Of a DNA stretch of 47,683 bases, positions 33,340 through 41,159 are shown one piece after another. Position 1 is the first letter of the stretch, and each line of letters starts with the position of its first letter. Origin of the DNA: Thermodesulfobacteriota bacterium (GTDB lineage Bacteria; Desulfobacterota; WTBG01; CAIYCZ01; CAIRTM01); the NCBI GenBank assembly GCA_028278025.1, contig JANQFE010000025.1:1-47683 (forward strand), read 5' to 3'. Under the pieces are notes generated by a model. That model searched no databases. It was not told where the DNA came from and saw only the letters and a program-made list of their open reading frames with translations. A program made the translations under genes and the position numbers.

Positions 33340-35448
33340 TTATGTGTGTGAAAGTAAAATTCTTACATCCACTGCCTTGGCCCCCAGCCCCTGCTCATAG
33401 ACCATGAGCGGATTGATTTCGATATCGGCAATGGCTGTACATTTTCTAAGCAGTGCACCAATTTTTATTATAACATTTATTAATGATTCCATATCCTTAC
33501 GATCTTCCCCCCGCACTCCCAGTAAAAGAGGATATGAACGGGTCTGTTTAATCATATCCATGATTTGACTGCGTGCCAGCGGCAAAGCCCTGAAGACAAC
33601 ATCTTTCATGACCTCAACATAAATACCTCCCAGACCGAACATAATCAGGGGTCCGAAAACAGGGTCTCTGCGTGCACCGACAATTGTCTCGACATCCTTT
33701 GGCAGCATCTCACCGATCTCGATACCGTCCAGGATGGCATCGGGTTTATAGACTCTGCAGTTGCGAATAATGACCTGGTAAGCATCCATGACCTCTTCCT
33801 TGCTGCAAATATCCAGGGCGACCCCGCCGGCATCGCTTTTATGGATTATATCCTTTGAAACAACCTTCATAACAACAGGGTAGCCGATTTTTTCAGCACT
33901 GGTAACCGCATCCTCTATAGTGCGGGCAATATGGCCGGCAGGCACGGGTATGCCGATGATGTCCATTACCTTACGGGCCTCATGAGCAAGCAGGAAGTAC
34001 CTGTTTTGCTGCAGGGCCTGGAATGCAATCCTGTCTACAGCATCACTGTCGATAGCAATATCCTCAAAAGTTTCTGCCCGCGAGTTAAGGTAGCGATGGT
34101 AATCAAACAGCTTTCCAAGACACGCCACCGCCTCGTACACATCCCCGAATACCGGCACACTTTTTTTATTCAGCCTGGCCATACACTCCTCTACATTCTC
34201 ACCGCCGACAGTAACAAAAACAACCGGTTTGCCCTGCCGGGCATAACGGCGAAAATTTTTTTCAAGCACGTTTTGCAGGTTTTCCGCATCAAACACAGCG
34301 GTTTCACAATACAGGGCCATACCGGCGCCTATCTCACGCTTGTCGAGGGCCGCACCAAGCGCCTTATCATAATCACGGGATGTTGCACCGCCTGTTATAT
34401 CAATCGGATTTTTTGCCGAACCGAAATCAGGAATTATTTCAGAAAACATCTGCTTAAGGGCCGCACTGTCATCATAGAGACCGATACCGTATTGCTCGCA
34501 TGCATCGGTTGCCATTACTCCGACACCGCCCCCATTTGTTATGATAATACTTTTTTCATTGCCGGGGGGAGGAGCCTGGGCCAGAAATTTACACCAGTTA
34601 AAAGCATCCCGTATGCTCTCGGCCCGCATCACACCGTGCTGTGTGAGCAAGGCGTCAACAATTTCGTCCGAGCCGGCCAGCGAGCCGGTGTGCGATGCGG
34701 CTGCAACCGCGCCGCGCTCCGAACGGCCCGACTTAATCACAATAACCGGTTTTTTGGTGGTTGCAGCCTTCACTGCTTTGATAAATTTTTCGCCGTTCTT
34801 TATGCCTTCAATATACATAAGGATGACTTTCGTGCGCTCCTGCCGTGTCAGATACTCAAGCAGATCGGTCTCATCTATATCACATTTGTTCCCGACCGAT
34901 ACTATTGCAGAAAGACCGATATTTTCAACTGCTGTTTTTCCGATCATGGCCAGGCCGAGGGCTCCGCTCTGGGTCACAATTGCAACATTCCCCGGCAGGA
35001 TGTTGCCCGGCCCGAAGGTTGCATCAAGTGAGGCCTCGGCCGAGTAGAGGCCGAAAATATTCGGTCCGACAATCCGCATACCATGCCGGCGTGCATGCCC
35101 GGCAATCTTTTTCTCTTCTTCTACATTGCCCGTTTCAGAAAAACCCGATGAGATTATCAGGTTATATTTAACGCCTTTGCGGGCACAGCTTTCAACTGAG
35201 CCGAGAACATGCTTGGCAGGGATGACCGTACAGACCATATCAACCTGTGCTTCAATATCCTCGATCTGCCTGTATGCCTGCAGCCCCTGCACTTCACCAC
35301 CCGCAGGATTTACAGGATAGACGTTACCCGAATATCCGCTGGTCAATATGTTATGTACGAGCCTGTAACCGATTTTAACGGGATCCTGTGATGCACCTAT
35401 TACTGCAATACTGCGCGGTTCAAACAGATATCCGATATCAGCAGCCAT
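33340..35448 (-). CDS. ADP-forming acetyl/acyl-CoA synthetase, fused alpha-beta form
   Basis: 702 residues from the ATG at 35448 (AGGAG upstream); a longer frame overlaps the previous gene. It interconverts acyl-CoA, ADP and phosphate with acid, CoA and ATP. The CoA-binding domain is near 7-130 (PRSIAVIGASQDP). Ligase domains follow, with the phospho-His in ASHTGSLAGSD (about His253), then an ATP-grasp domain near 480-702 (PVVMKVVSKDIIHKSDAGGV in two adjacent elements). Such enzymes make ATP from acetyl-CoA or activate acids in anaerobes. It overlaps the CoA-transferase/GNAT gene upstream by 11 bp, so both enzymes are made from one transcript. Confidence 0.88.
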   Translation of the reverse strand: MAADIGYLFEPRSIAVIGASQDPVKIGYRLVHNILTSGYSGNVYPVNPAGGEVQGLQAYRQIEDIEAQVDMVCTVIPAKHVLGSVESCARKGVKYNLIISSGFSETGNVEEEKKIAGHARRHGMRIVGPNIFGLYSAEASLDATFGPGNILPGNVAIVTQSGALGLAMIGKTAVENIGLSAIVSVGNKCDIDETDLLEYLTRQERTKVILMYIEGIKNGEKFIKAVKAATTKKPVIVIKSGRSERGAVAAASHTGSLAGSDEIVDALLTQHGVMRAESIRDAFNWCKFLAQAPPPGNEKSIIITNGGGVGVMATDACEQYGIGLYDDSAALKQMFSEIIPDFGSAKNPIDITGGATSRDYDKALGAALDKREIGAGMALYCETAVFDAENLQNVLEKNFRRYARQGKPVVFVTVGGENVEECMARLNKKSVPVFGDVYEAVACLGKLFDYHRYLNSRAETFEDIAIDSDAVDRIAFQALQQNRYFLLAHEARKVMDIIGIPVPAGHIARTIEDAVTSAEKIGYPVVMKVVSKDIIHKSDAGGVALDICSKEEVMDAYQVIIRNCRVYKPDAILDGIEIGEMLPKDVETIVGARRDPVFGPLIMFGLGGIYVEVMKDVVFRALPLARSQIMDMIKQTRSYPLLLGVRGEDRKDMESLINVIIKIGALLRKCTAIADIEINPLMVYEQGLGAKAVDVRILLSHT

Positions 35449-37357
35449 GTGTATTCTCCTGTAATGTGTTCCCGAAGGCCAGCTTAAGCTCATAGACCCC
35501 CTCGCTTCTTCTCTTCTCAACATCAAAGCCTCCGGCTTCAAAAAGCTTCATCATGGGCCGGTTCTCAACCAGCACCTCCGCAGTAAATCCCAGCAACCCC
35601 TGCCGCTTTGCAAGATATGTCAGGTATGCTAAAAGCTCTGTGCCGATCCCTTTGCCCTGCCACTCGTCGCGCACCACAACCGCCACTTCAGCCGTATGCG
35701 TGTTTTTATCAATGGCGTATTGACCCACGCCGAGAATTTCCTCTTTTTCAGAAAGCACCCTTTCGGCAAGAATGACCGTCTCCTCCGTGTAGTCAATCAC
35801 GGCAAAGTCCTGCAGCCGCTCATGGGGCATATCTTTTCTGCTTGAAATAAATCGGCGGTACATGCTTCTGTCGGAAAGCGAATAAAAGAAATCCTTAAGC
35901 AGCGGCTCATCACTGATCCTTACCGGCCGGAACAGTATCGAATCACCTGTCTTGACTCTTCGATATGTTTCCAGATCTTCAGGATATTCACCCCGCTTGC
36001 CCGGAATAAAAGCCTGATCCTTGTAAATAAGCCCGTGGTTTTTAGCCTCTTCAATAAGCCCCGGCCTGAATTTAGGATGGGCAACAGCAATCAAATCCAT
36101 GGCGCGTTCGCGAATATTTTTGCCATGCAGGTAGGCAATGCCGTATTCGGTAACAACATACTGTATATCCCCCCGTGTAAGGGTTACACCAACCCCCTGC
36201 TGAAGCAGGGGAACAATGCGTGAATGCTGTCCGTCATTGGAGGTAGAGCGAAGCGTCAGGATCGTTTTACCCCCGGGCGACAATGTAGTGCCGCGCATAA
36301 AATCAGCATGACCGCCGATTCCGCTGTAAAAATAGCTGCCGATTGATTCAGAGGTCGACTGGCCGGTAAGATCTACCTGCAGGGCTGAGTTGATGGCAAC
36401 CATATTATGCTGGCTTGCAATGGTCAACGGATTATTGGTGTAATCAATACTTCTGAATTCTATGGACGGGTTATCATGGAGAAACTCATAAGTTTCCAGA
36501 GTACCCATGCAAAATGACGCCACGGTTTTGCCCCGGTCTATGCTTTTGTGTGAATTGTCGATGATACCTTCTTTCATGAGTGTTGCGATACCGTCGGAAA
36601 AAAGCTCAGTATGCACACCAAGATGTTTTTTGTCCTGCAGGCCTGCCATGATTGCGTTAGGCATGCTGCCGTATCCTACTTGAATAGTGTCGCCGTCCTG
36701 GATTATCCGGGAGACATAACTGCCGATTTTACGGGAAATTGTATCAGGCACCCGCGGCTGAAATTCTAAAAGGGGTTCATCATAGGGTATTATATAATCA
36801 ACGTCCGACACATGGATAAACGTGTCACCATGAACCCGGGGCATACAGGAATTAACCTGAGCTATTACCATTGTTGCGTTCTCAACCGCGGCTTTGACTA
36901 TATCAACACTGATTCCCAGGCTCATATAACCGTGTTTATCCGGGGGTGCTGTCTGGATAAGCGCAACATCCATATTGACAATACCACGCTTAAACAAAGA
37001 AGGTACCTGAGATAAAAAAAGCGGGCTATAGTCAGCAAGACCCCGGTTGACAGCATCGCGACAATTATTACCGATAAAAAAAGAATTGAGTCTGAAGTTG
37101 CGTTTAAATTTTTCATCGGCATAGGGGGCTACGCCAAGGGTCCATACGTGGTACACCTCGGCATCAAAGAATGCCTTGGGGTTTTTATTAATATAGTCTG
37201 TCAGGGCCTTAACAAGGTACTGGGGCTCAGCACAGGCAGTGCCGATAAAAATCCGGTCACCGCGATTGATATTTTTGAATATCCTTTCCTCATGAGCACA
37301 TTTGTCCGGATACGCCTTTGTAATCAAATCCGAATTATTTGTTTTATGCAGGATCAT
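35438..37357 (-). CDS. Acetyl-CoA hydrolase/CoA-transferase fused to a GNAT acetyltransferase
   Basis: 639 residues. Residues 1 to about 440 are a class I CoA-transferase of the acetyl-CoA hydrolase / 4-hydroxybutyrate CoA-transferase type; the catalytic Glu is expected near 250 in HTELFSDG, and GSGGHAD-like IGGHADF lies near 350. From about 470 to 630 there is a GNAT domain (FRPVRISDEP, EWQGKGIGTELLAYL, the acetyl-CoA binding loop). This fusion is known in Desulfobacterota and relatives. The GNAT part may acetylate a lysine of the adjacent synthetase, as protein acetyltransferases do for AMP-forming Acs; that is inference. It is the first gene of this three-gene - strand block. Confidence 0.88.
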   Translation of the reverse strand: MILHKTNNSDLITKAYPDKCAHEERIFKNINRGDRIFIGTACAEPQYLVKALTDYINKNPKAFFDAEVYHVWTLGVAPYADEKFKRNFRLNSFFIGNNCRDAVNRGLADYSPLFLSQVPSLFKRGIVNMDVALIQTAPPDKHGYMSLGISVDIVKAAVENATMVIAQVNSCMPRVHGDTFIHVSDVDYIIPYDEPLLEFQPRVPDTISRKIGSYVSRIIQDGDTIQVGYGSMPNAIMAGLQDKKHLGVHTELFSDGIATLMKEGIIDNSHKSIDRGKTVASFCMGTLETYEFLHDNPSIEFRSIDYTNNPLTIASQHNMVAINSALQVDLTGQSTSESIGSYFYSGIGGHADFMRGTTLSPGGKTILTLRSTSNDGQHSRIVPLLQQGVGVTLTRGDIQYVVTEYGIAYLHGKNIRERAMDLIAVAHPKFRPGLIEEAKNHGLIYKDQAFIPGKRGEYPEDLETYRRVKTGDSILFRPVRISDEPLLKDFFYSLSDRSMYRRFISSRKDMPHERLQDFAVIDYTEETVILAERVLSEKEEILGVGQYAIDKNTHTAEVAVVVRDEWQGKGIGTELLAYLTYLAKRQGLLGFTAEVLVENRPMMKLFEAGGFDVEKRRSEGVYELKLAFGNTLQENTHGC

Positions 37358-37476
37358 TAGTGCTACCCTTAAAGTTGTTGTTTCAGATCACCGTTTGCCT
37401 GGAAAACAAGGCTGCAAAACATGCCGGTTGAATCTGTTTAACAGAGCTAATATAAGCCGAATCTGAGTGTAGAACC

Positions 37477-37932
37477 CTATAGTGAAAAAGTTTGGTGTGA
37501 CAGATGCATCACACCGGTAAACTTGTACGGGGTATCAAAATCGTTTCTAAGAGCAGTTCCGGTATCAAGGACATACATATAATTTCCATTTTTCCTCCGC
37601 ACCCGATACTCCACCAGATACGGTTCCTGTGCTTTCAAGTGATAATGTAGTCTTTTTCTGACAAGGTTACATGCATCAGGATGAATAATGTTGTGCCATT
37701 CTTGTAGTGTTGCCGGAAAATCTGCTTGTGCATATCCGAGCTCTTCAAATATTCTCCCATACCAGTCGATTGTATTGGTTATGATATTCCATTCATAGGC
37801 CAGTCTGAAAACACCCGCACCGACGTACGGATTGAATCCATTTTGTACCCGGACTGTTTTTACCTGCAAATGAGCCGGCAGAAACTCATGACTGTCTGGT
37901 GATCCGCCCAAATTCTTGCTTGCTGCTAACAT
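37477..37932 (-). CDS. Single PAS-domain protein (PAS_3 type)
   Basis: The start is the ATG at 37932 with AGGAGG just upstream; a longer frame has no such site. The 151-residue product is one PAS fold: YEWNIITNTIDWYGRIFEELGY, HPDACNLVRKRLHYHLKAQEPYLVEYRVRRKNG (in separate adjacent elements) and YMYVLDTGTALRN. It has no output domain or transmembrane segment. It probably senses or interacts with a kinase or activator encoded nearby. It is 119 bp before the CoA-transferase gene and downstream of a palindromic region (38059-38169). Confidence 0.75.
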   Translation of the reverse strand: MLAASKNLGGSPDSHEFLPAHLQVKTVRVQNGFNPYVGAGVFRLAYEWNIITNTIDWYGRIFEELGYAQADFPATLQEWHNIIHPDACNLVRKRLHYHLKAQEPYLVEYRVRRKNGNYMYVLDTGTALRNDFDTPYKFTGVMHLSHQTFSL

Positions 37933-38058
37933 GATGTCCTCCTGTTCTTTTACGTATGCATTACAGCTGTGTCGGATACACGCTCTAGCTATCTTTACAA
38001 AATACAAAATGGATACAGAAGCAGAAAAAGACACAGCAGGCAGAAAAGATAAAATACA

Positions 38059-38169
38059 ATGTTCAGAATGTCTTTCTCATGGGTCCTGATTTTTGCTGTC
38101 AGCAATGCTTTGAATACAGATAAGGCTTCATCTGTATGTAGTTTTTGTTTAGTGAAAAATTCTGAACAT
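38059..38169. repeat. 111-bp nested inverted-repeat element
   Basis: Perfect 11-bp ends ATGTTCAGAAT (38059-38069) and ATTCTGAACAT (38159-38169) enclose an 8-bp stem ATACAGAT/ATCTGTAT (38114-38137, loop AAGGCTTC) and a TTGCTG/CAGCAA palindrome. No reading frame is present. It may be a small MITE, a structured leader of the PAS gene or a bidirectional processing signal. It is unrelated in sequence to the 190-bp family. Confidence 0.5.
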
Positions 38170-38207
38170 AACATCTTCTGATCCTTTCACAGGTAAGGTT
38201 CTCTGCA

Positions 38208-38465
38208 CTATAGTTCCTTGTTGTTTTTATTATGTTTTGTCGGTTCCTGTTCTTCAGTACACCAGTATCCTGCCGGTACCGGGGTGGGCTGTAAAACAAA
38301 ATGCATACTCTCTTTGACGCCATTAGTACTGTTCTGGGTTGCCCACAATTTGCCGTCTTCAGTATAAAATTTGCTTATCCCGTGCAGTCTGCCGTTTTTG
38401 TAACGCCGCTCTACCTTCACTGTTCCATTGGGATGATATTCTTTTTTTATTGTTATATGAGACAT
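38208..38465 (-). CDS. Small MORN-repeat protein (YwqK-like)
   Basis: 85 residues. Two MORN_2-type repeats are visible: EYHPNGTVKVERRYKNGRLHG near 9-29 (in two parts) and KFYTEDGKLWATQNSTNG near 32-49. The tail is charged. Related proteins are often annotated as antitoxins of the YwqK group, but no toxin gene is adjacent. A sigma-54-type promoter lies 73-88 bp upstream of the start, so expression probably depends on the activator encoded just upstream at 38681-40255. Confidence 0.65.
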   Translation of the reverse strand: MSHITIKKEYHPNGTVKVERRYKNGRLHGISKFYTEDGKLWATQNSTNGVKESMHFVLQPTPVPAGYWCTEEQEPTKHNKNNKEL

Positions 38466-38537
38466 ATATGCTGTTCCTTGTTCACATGTTCAAAGCAGTG
38501 TGACAATATTGCAGGGGTTCTCTACTGAGGATATATC

Positions 38538-38553
38538 TCAAAAGGCGTGCCAA
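38538..38553 (-). promoter_or_regulatory. Sigma-54-type promoter of the MORN-repeat gene
   Basis: The - strand reads TTGGCACGCCTTTTGA. The -24 half (TGGCACG) is perfect and the spacing is right; the -12 half has GA instead of GC. Transcription would start near 38527, about 62 bases before the ATG at 38465. TGTAAA/TTTACA palindromes lie 130-160 bp upstream. Confidence 0.55.
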
Positions 38554-38654
38554 ATGTAAAAAATTCAACCAATATGTTTTAATTATGTTTTTACAGATAG
38601 TTGCAAAGATATGCGGTGTAAAAAGACGCGCCTGAATGCTGAATTGTGCAGAAG

Positions 38655-38685
38655 TGTAAATTTACAAAAGTGTAAATTTTTTACA
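38655..38685. promoter_or_regulatory. Two TGTAAA/TTTACA palindromes, candidate activator sites
   Basis: TGTAAATTTACA (38655-38666) and TGTAAA-TTT-TTTACA (38671-38685) lie in tandem, the second overlapping the stop codon of the activator gene. They are about 128-158 bp upstream of the predicted sigma-54 start of the MORN gene. The same half-sites recur upstream of the sigma-54 promoter at 40947-40963. Confidence 0.5.
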
Positions 38686-40255
38686 GTTTATCTTTGGGAG
38701 GACTGAGCCTGTATTTCTTTATGAGCTGGTACAAGGTAGGTCGGCTTATCCCCAGTATGCGGGCTGCCCGGGCTTTATTCCAGCCGGCAGTATCTAAAGC
38801 ATCTAATAATTTCTGCGGGGTTTCGTGCGGCTCTTTAGAGCATACACGCCGGTCGGTTTCAAAATACTCCGGTATCTCCGAGGGCAAATGCTCAGGCATA
38901 ATAGTCGTACCTTTGCAAAGGATGAATGCATGCTCCATGGCATGCTCCAGCTCTCTGATATTACCGGGCCACCTATACTGCATGAACAGTCTGAGCACAT
39001 CGTCCGCAATACCGCTGATATTTCTTTTAAACGTTTTTTTAAACACATCAAAAAAATGCCTGGTAAGCAGGCGAATATCTTCGCGTCTTTCACGCAGCGG
39101 CGGTAATTTTATTTCTATCACCTTAAGGCGATAGTAGAGGTCTTCCCTGAATTCACCCAGGCGCACTTTTTCTCTCAGATCACGATTCGTCGCGGCAAGC
39201 ACCCGTACATTAACCTTGACCGGAGTAGAGTCTCCCACGCGTTCACACTCCTTCTCCTGAAGGACCCTGAGAAGCTTCAGCTGAATCCGCGCCGAAATAT
39301 CACCAATCTCATCAAGCAAAAGGGTGCCGCCGTCTGCAAGCTGGAAACGGCCAATCCTATCCTTAACAGCACCTGTAAAAGCCCCCTTTACATGCCCGAA
39401 CAGTTCACTTTCAAGCAGATTTTCTGAAAGGGCCGAGCAGTTTACCGTAACCAAATTGCTGGAAGCACGGATACTGCTGTAATGAAGAGCCCTGGCAACA
39501 AGATCCTTGCCTGTACCGCTTTCACCTGTAATTAATACCGTAGTATCGGTATCGGTAAGATTCTCCAGCAGGTTATACACTTTCTGCATCTTTCTGCTTT
39601 TTCCAATAATACTTTGAAAGTGGTAGCGTTCTTTAAGCTCCTGTTCAAGATTGGCGATCTCAGATCTCAGTGCCAGCTCAGCCTGCTTGCGATCGGTAAT
39701 GTCCTGCAGTGTTTCAATTGCACCGGTTATGTTACCATTGGAATCTTTCAAAGGCGCTGCAGTAAAAAAAAGCCATTTGCCGCTATCACCAAGATCGGCA
39801 AAGAAGTCCTCGGCTTCATAGGCCCCTTCTATGAGTGTTGAGGTACGGCCCTTGTCACCATAATAGATTGTCAGCTCGCTGTCTGAAACACTATCTATTC
39901 TGATATCGGCCATAACGGGTCGTGGGGAGGCATAGAAGGCTCTCCACTGATCTTTTGTTCCGATCACTTCACCGGCGGCAATACCGGTCATATTTTCGCA
40001 TGCCTTGTTCCAGTGTGTAATCGTATGATTTCTATCAATCACAAAGGTCGCAATAGGAATACCATGAACAATCTGTGACAGCATATCCTCTGTTGCCTGA
40101 TGCAGCTTTCCGGAAAGCGCCCGGCCGGAGCTCCCGGCTTCCAGTTCGGCAAGCCGCTTGCGTACATTCAAAAGCTCTGTCGAAAGCTGCTCCTTGGTTT
40201 TTTCACTTTCACGCATGTTGAATTCCTGAAGCGCAGAACTATACTGTTCATACAT
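38681..40255 (-). CDS. Sigma-54-dependent transcriptional activator (PAS-AAA-Fis)
   Basis: 524 residues. An N-terminal coiled coil (about 10-40) precedes a PAS domain (IPIATFVIDRNHTITHWN near 65-82, ENMTGIAAGEVIG) and a linker coiled coil. The AAA+ domain has Walker A GESGTGKD, a regular GAFTGA loop, and GGTLLLDEIGD. A Fis HTH ends the protein (AARILGISRPTLYQLIKKY). It is soluble. The next gene downstream (38465) has its own sigma-54-type promoter with palindromes near the activator stop codon, so it is a natural target. Upstream, 164 bp away, lies MITE-like copy 2. Confidence 0.9.
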   Translation of the reverse strand: MYEQYSSALQEFNMRESEKTKEQLSTELLNVRKRLAELEAGSSGRALSGKLHQATEDMLSQIVHGIPIATFVIDRNHTITHWNKACENMTGIAAGEVIGTKDQWRAFYASPRPVMADIRIDSVSDSELTIYYGDKGRTSTLIEGAYEAEDFFADLGDSGKWLFFTAAPLKDSNGNITGAIETLQDITDRKQAELALRSEIANLEQELKERYHFQSIIGKSRKMQKVYNLLENLTDTDTTVLITGESGTGKDLVARALHYSSIRASSNLVTVNCSALSENLLESELFGHVKGAFTGAVKDRIGRFQLADGGTLLLDEIGDISARIQLKLLRVLQEKECERVGDSTPVKVNVRVLAATNRDLREKVRLGEFREDLYYRLKVIEIKLPPLRERREDIRLLTRHFFDVFKKTFKRNISGIADDVLRLFMQYRWPGNIRELEHAMEHAFILCKGTTIMPEHLPSEIPEYFETDRRVCSKEPHETPQKLLDALDTAGWNKARAARILGISRPTLYQLIKKYRLSPPKDKL

Positions 40256-40419
40256 CTGCTATAAGATTACACTTATTACTTTGGGCAAGCTCCGTCAAGT
40301 TCAAAATCCTGTGGCGACACATAGACCCACATGAAAAAACTGGAGAGTGCTGGGAAAAAGCAGAGAACAGTTTTCAGTAATAGATAGGATTTTAAAAGCA
40401 TCCATAATCCCAGGATGCT

Positions 40420-40608
40420 AGAGCATTTCCTTTTTTGTTATAGCCCTGCACTGCAAAGGTTGCTGTGGTAAGAGCAGCCGCGGCGGTGCGAGCGATGGAC
40501 GATATAGTAACTTCTGGATTTTCCAACGAACACATAGCCGCAGGTAGTCGAACCGTACCAGCTCTTGCGGCCTCACCTGTGAAGATACGCTTTTTTGCGA
40601 AATGCTCT
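40420..40608. repeat. MITE-like element, copy 2
   Basis: 189 bp with perfect 10-bp terminal inverted repeats AGAGCATTTC (40420-40429) and GAAATGCTCT (40599-40608). Counting from the inner G, it is flanked by TA on both sides. It is collinear with copy 1 over the whole length, including a conserved central GCGGCGGTGCGAGCGATGGA. It contains no gene; the frames that cross it are by-products. It sits between an activator gene and a small membrane protein gene. Confidence 0.8.
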
Positions 40609-40666
40609 AATAAGCGGACCCAATACGAAATGGATGTTATCCTGGCTGCTATGGCACCGAAAGAGG

Positions 40667-40891
40667 CTATAAGGTTACAAAAGGAATCACGGGGCAATAC
40701 TGTATAAGCACACAGATAAACAATACTCCCAGTGCCACAAACCGCACTACCAGTAAAGCTGTTACTGTAAAAGCTATTATGCACAGCAATCTGACGATGA
40801 GCCGGGCAAAAAATATTTTTACAGGATTGGCAATGCCGGCTATAAAATTCTCCTCAAATGCTTTGATCGTTATTGCAGCTGTATGTGCCAT
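40667..40891 (-). CDS. Small membrane protein under a sigma-54-type promoter
   Basis: 74 residues. AAAGGAGG five bases before the ATG and a near-perfect -24/-12 promoter upstream support a real gene. The first 28 residues are weakly amphipathic; the remainder is very hydrophobic (about 29-70, probably two membrane helices). I do not recognise a family. It lies directly downstream of the NtrC-type regulator gene (41132-42565), which probably activates it, and 58 bp before MITE-like copy 2. A role in envelope stress or signalling is possible but unsupported. Confidence 0.6.
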   Translation of the reverse strand: MAHTAAITIKAFEENFIAGIANPVKIFFARLIVRLLCIIAFTVTALLVVRFVALGVLFICVLIQYCPVIPFVTL

Positions 40892-40946
40892 GATGACCTC
40901 CTTTCATTAAAACGGTTTGTCCTTTTTTAATCTCCACTTCCTCAAA

Positions 40947-40963
40947 ATGCAATGAGCGTGCCG
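40947..40963 (-). promoter_or_regulatory. Sigma-54 promoter of the small membrane protein gene
   Basis: The - strand reads CGGCACGCTCATTGCAT, matching TGGCACG-N4-TTGCA at every position but the first. Transcription would start near 40936, about 45 bases before the ATG at 40891. It is the best -24/-12 match in the window. Confidence 0.75.
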
Positions 40964-41060
40964 GATGAAAAAAGCAACGGTCGAATAATTTTTACCAGTA
41001 AAAACAAGTAGTTTTCATCAGGGAGGAGTTGTGTCAGAAAGGCCGGGTGAGGAGTTCTGC

Positions 41061-41159
41061 AAATATTTTTTACAGTTTGTAAAAAATATTTTCGTGACCA
41101 ACCGAAGAACGGCCGTGTAAAAACCGTCCTCTCAGGCCGGGCCGTCTTTTTTTACACGG
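41061..41159. promoter_or_regulatory. Two large inverted repeats with TGTAAA half-sites
   Basis: AAATATTTTTTAC (41061-41073) and GTAAAAAATATTT (41079-41091) form a perfect 13-bp stem containing TTTACA-GTT-TGTAAA. CCGTGTAAAAA (41113-41123) and TTTTTACACGG (41149-41159) form a second, 11-bp repeat that spans the stop codon of the regulator gene. The first is 130-147 bp upstream of the predicted sigma-54 start at 40936. They may be activator sites, a terminator region, or both. ATTTTTTACAGTTT is shared with 38676-38689. Confidence 0.5.

Noticed and set aside
33931..35031. 366-residue + strand frame
   Set aside because: It is antisense to the acyl-CoA synthetase gene, whose protein matches a known family along its whole length. 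The opposite frame shows no domain.
37400..37445. Sigma-54 promoter upstream of the CoA-transferase/GNAT gene
   Set aside because: GG and GC elements can be found on the - strand, but the spacing is 8 or 11 bases instead of 10.
38208..38465. Toxin-antitoxin pair around the MORN-repeat protein
   Set aside because: The antitoxin label for this family is only an annotation habit; no toxin-like gene is adjacent on either side.
40295..40330. Sigma-54 promoter upstream of the activator gene at 40255
   Set aside because: GG-N10-GC spacing exists, but the surrounding bases do not match TGGCAC or TTGC.
40392..40784. 130-residue - strand frame
   Set aside because: It crosses MITE-like copy 2 and overlaps the better supported small membrane protein gene, which has a strong ribosome binding site and a sigma-54-type promoter.
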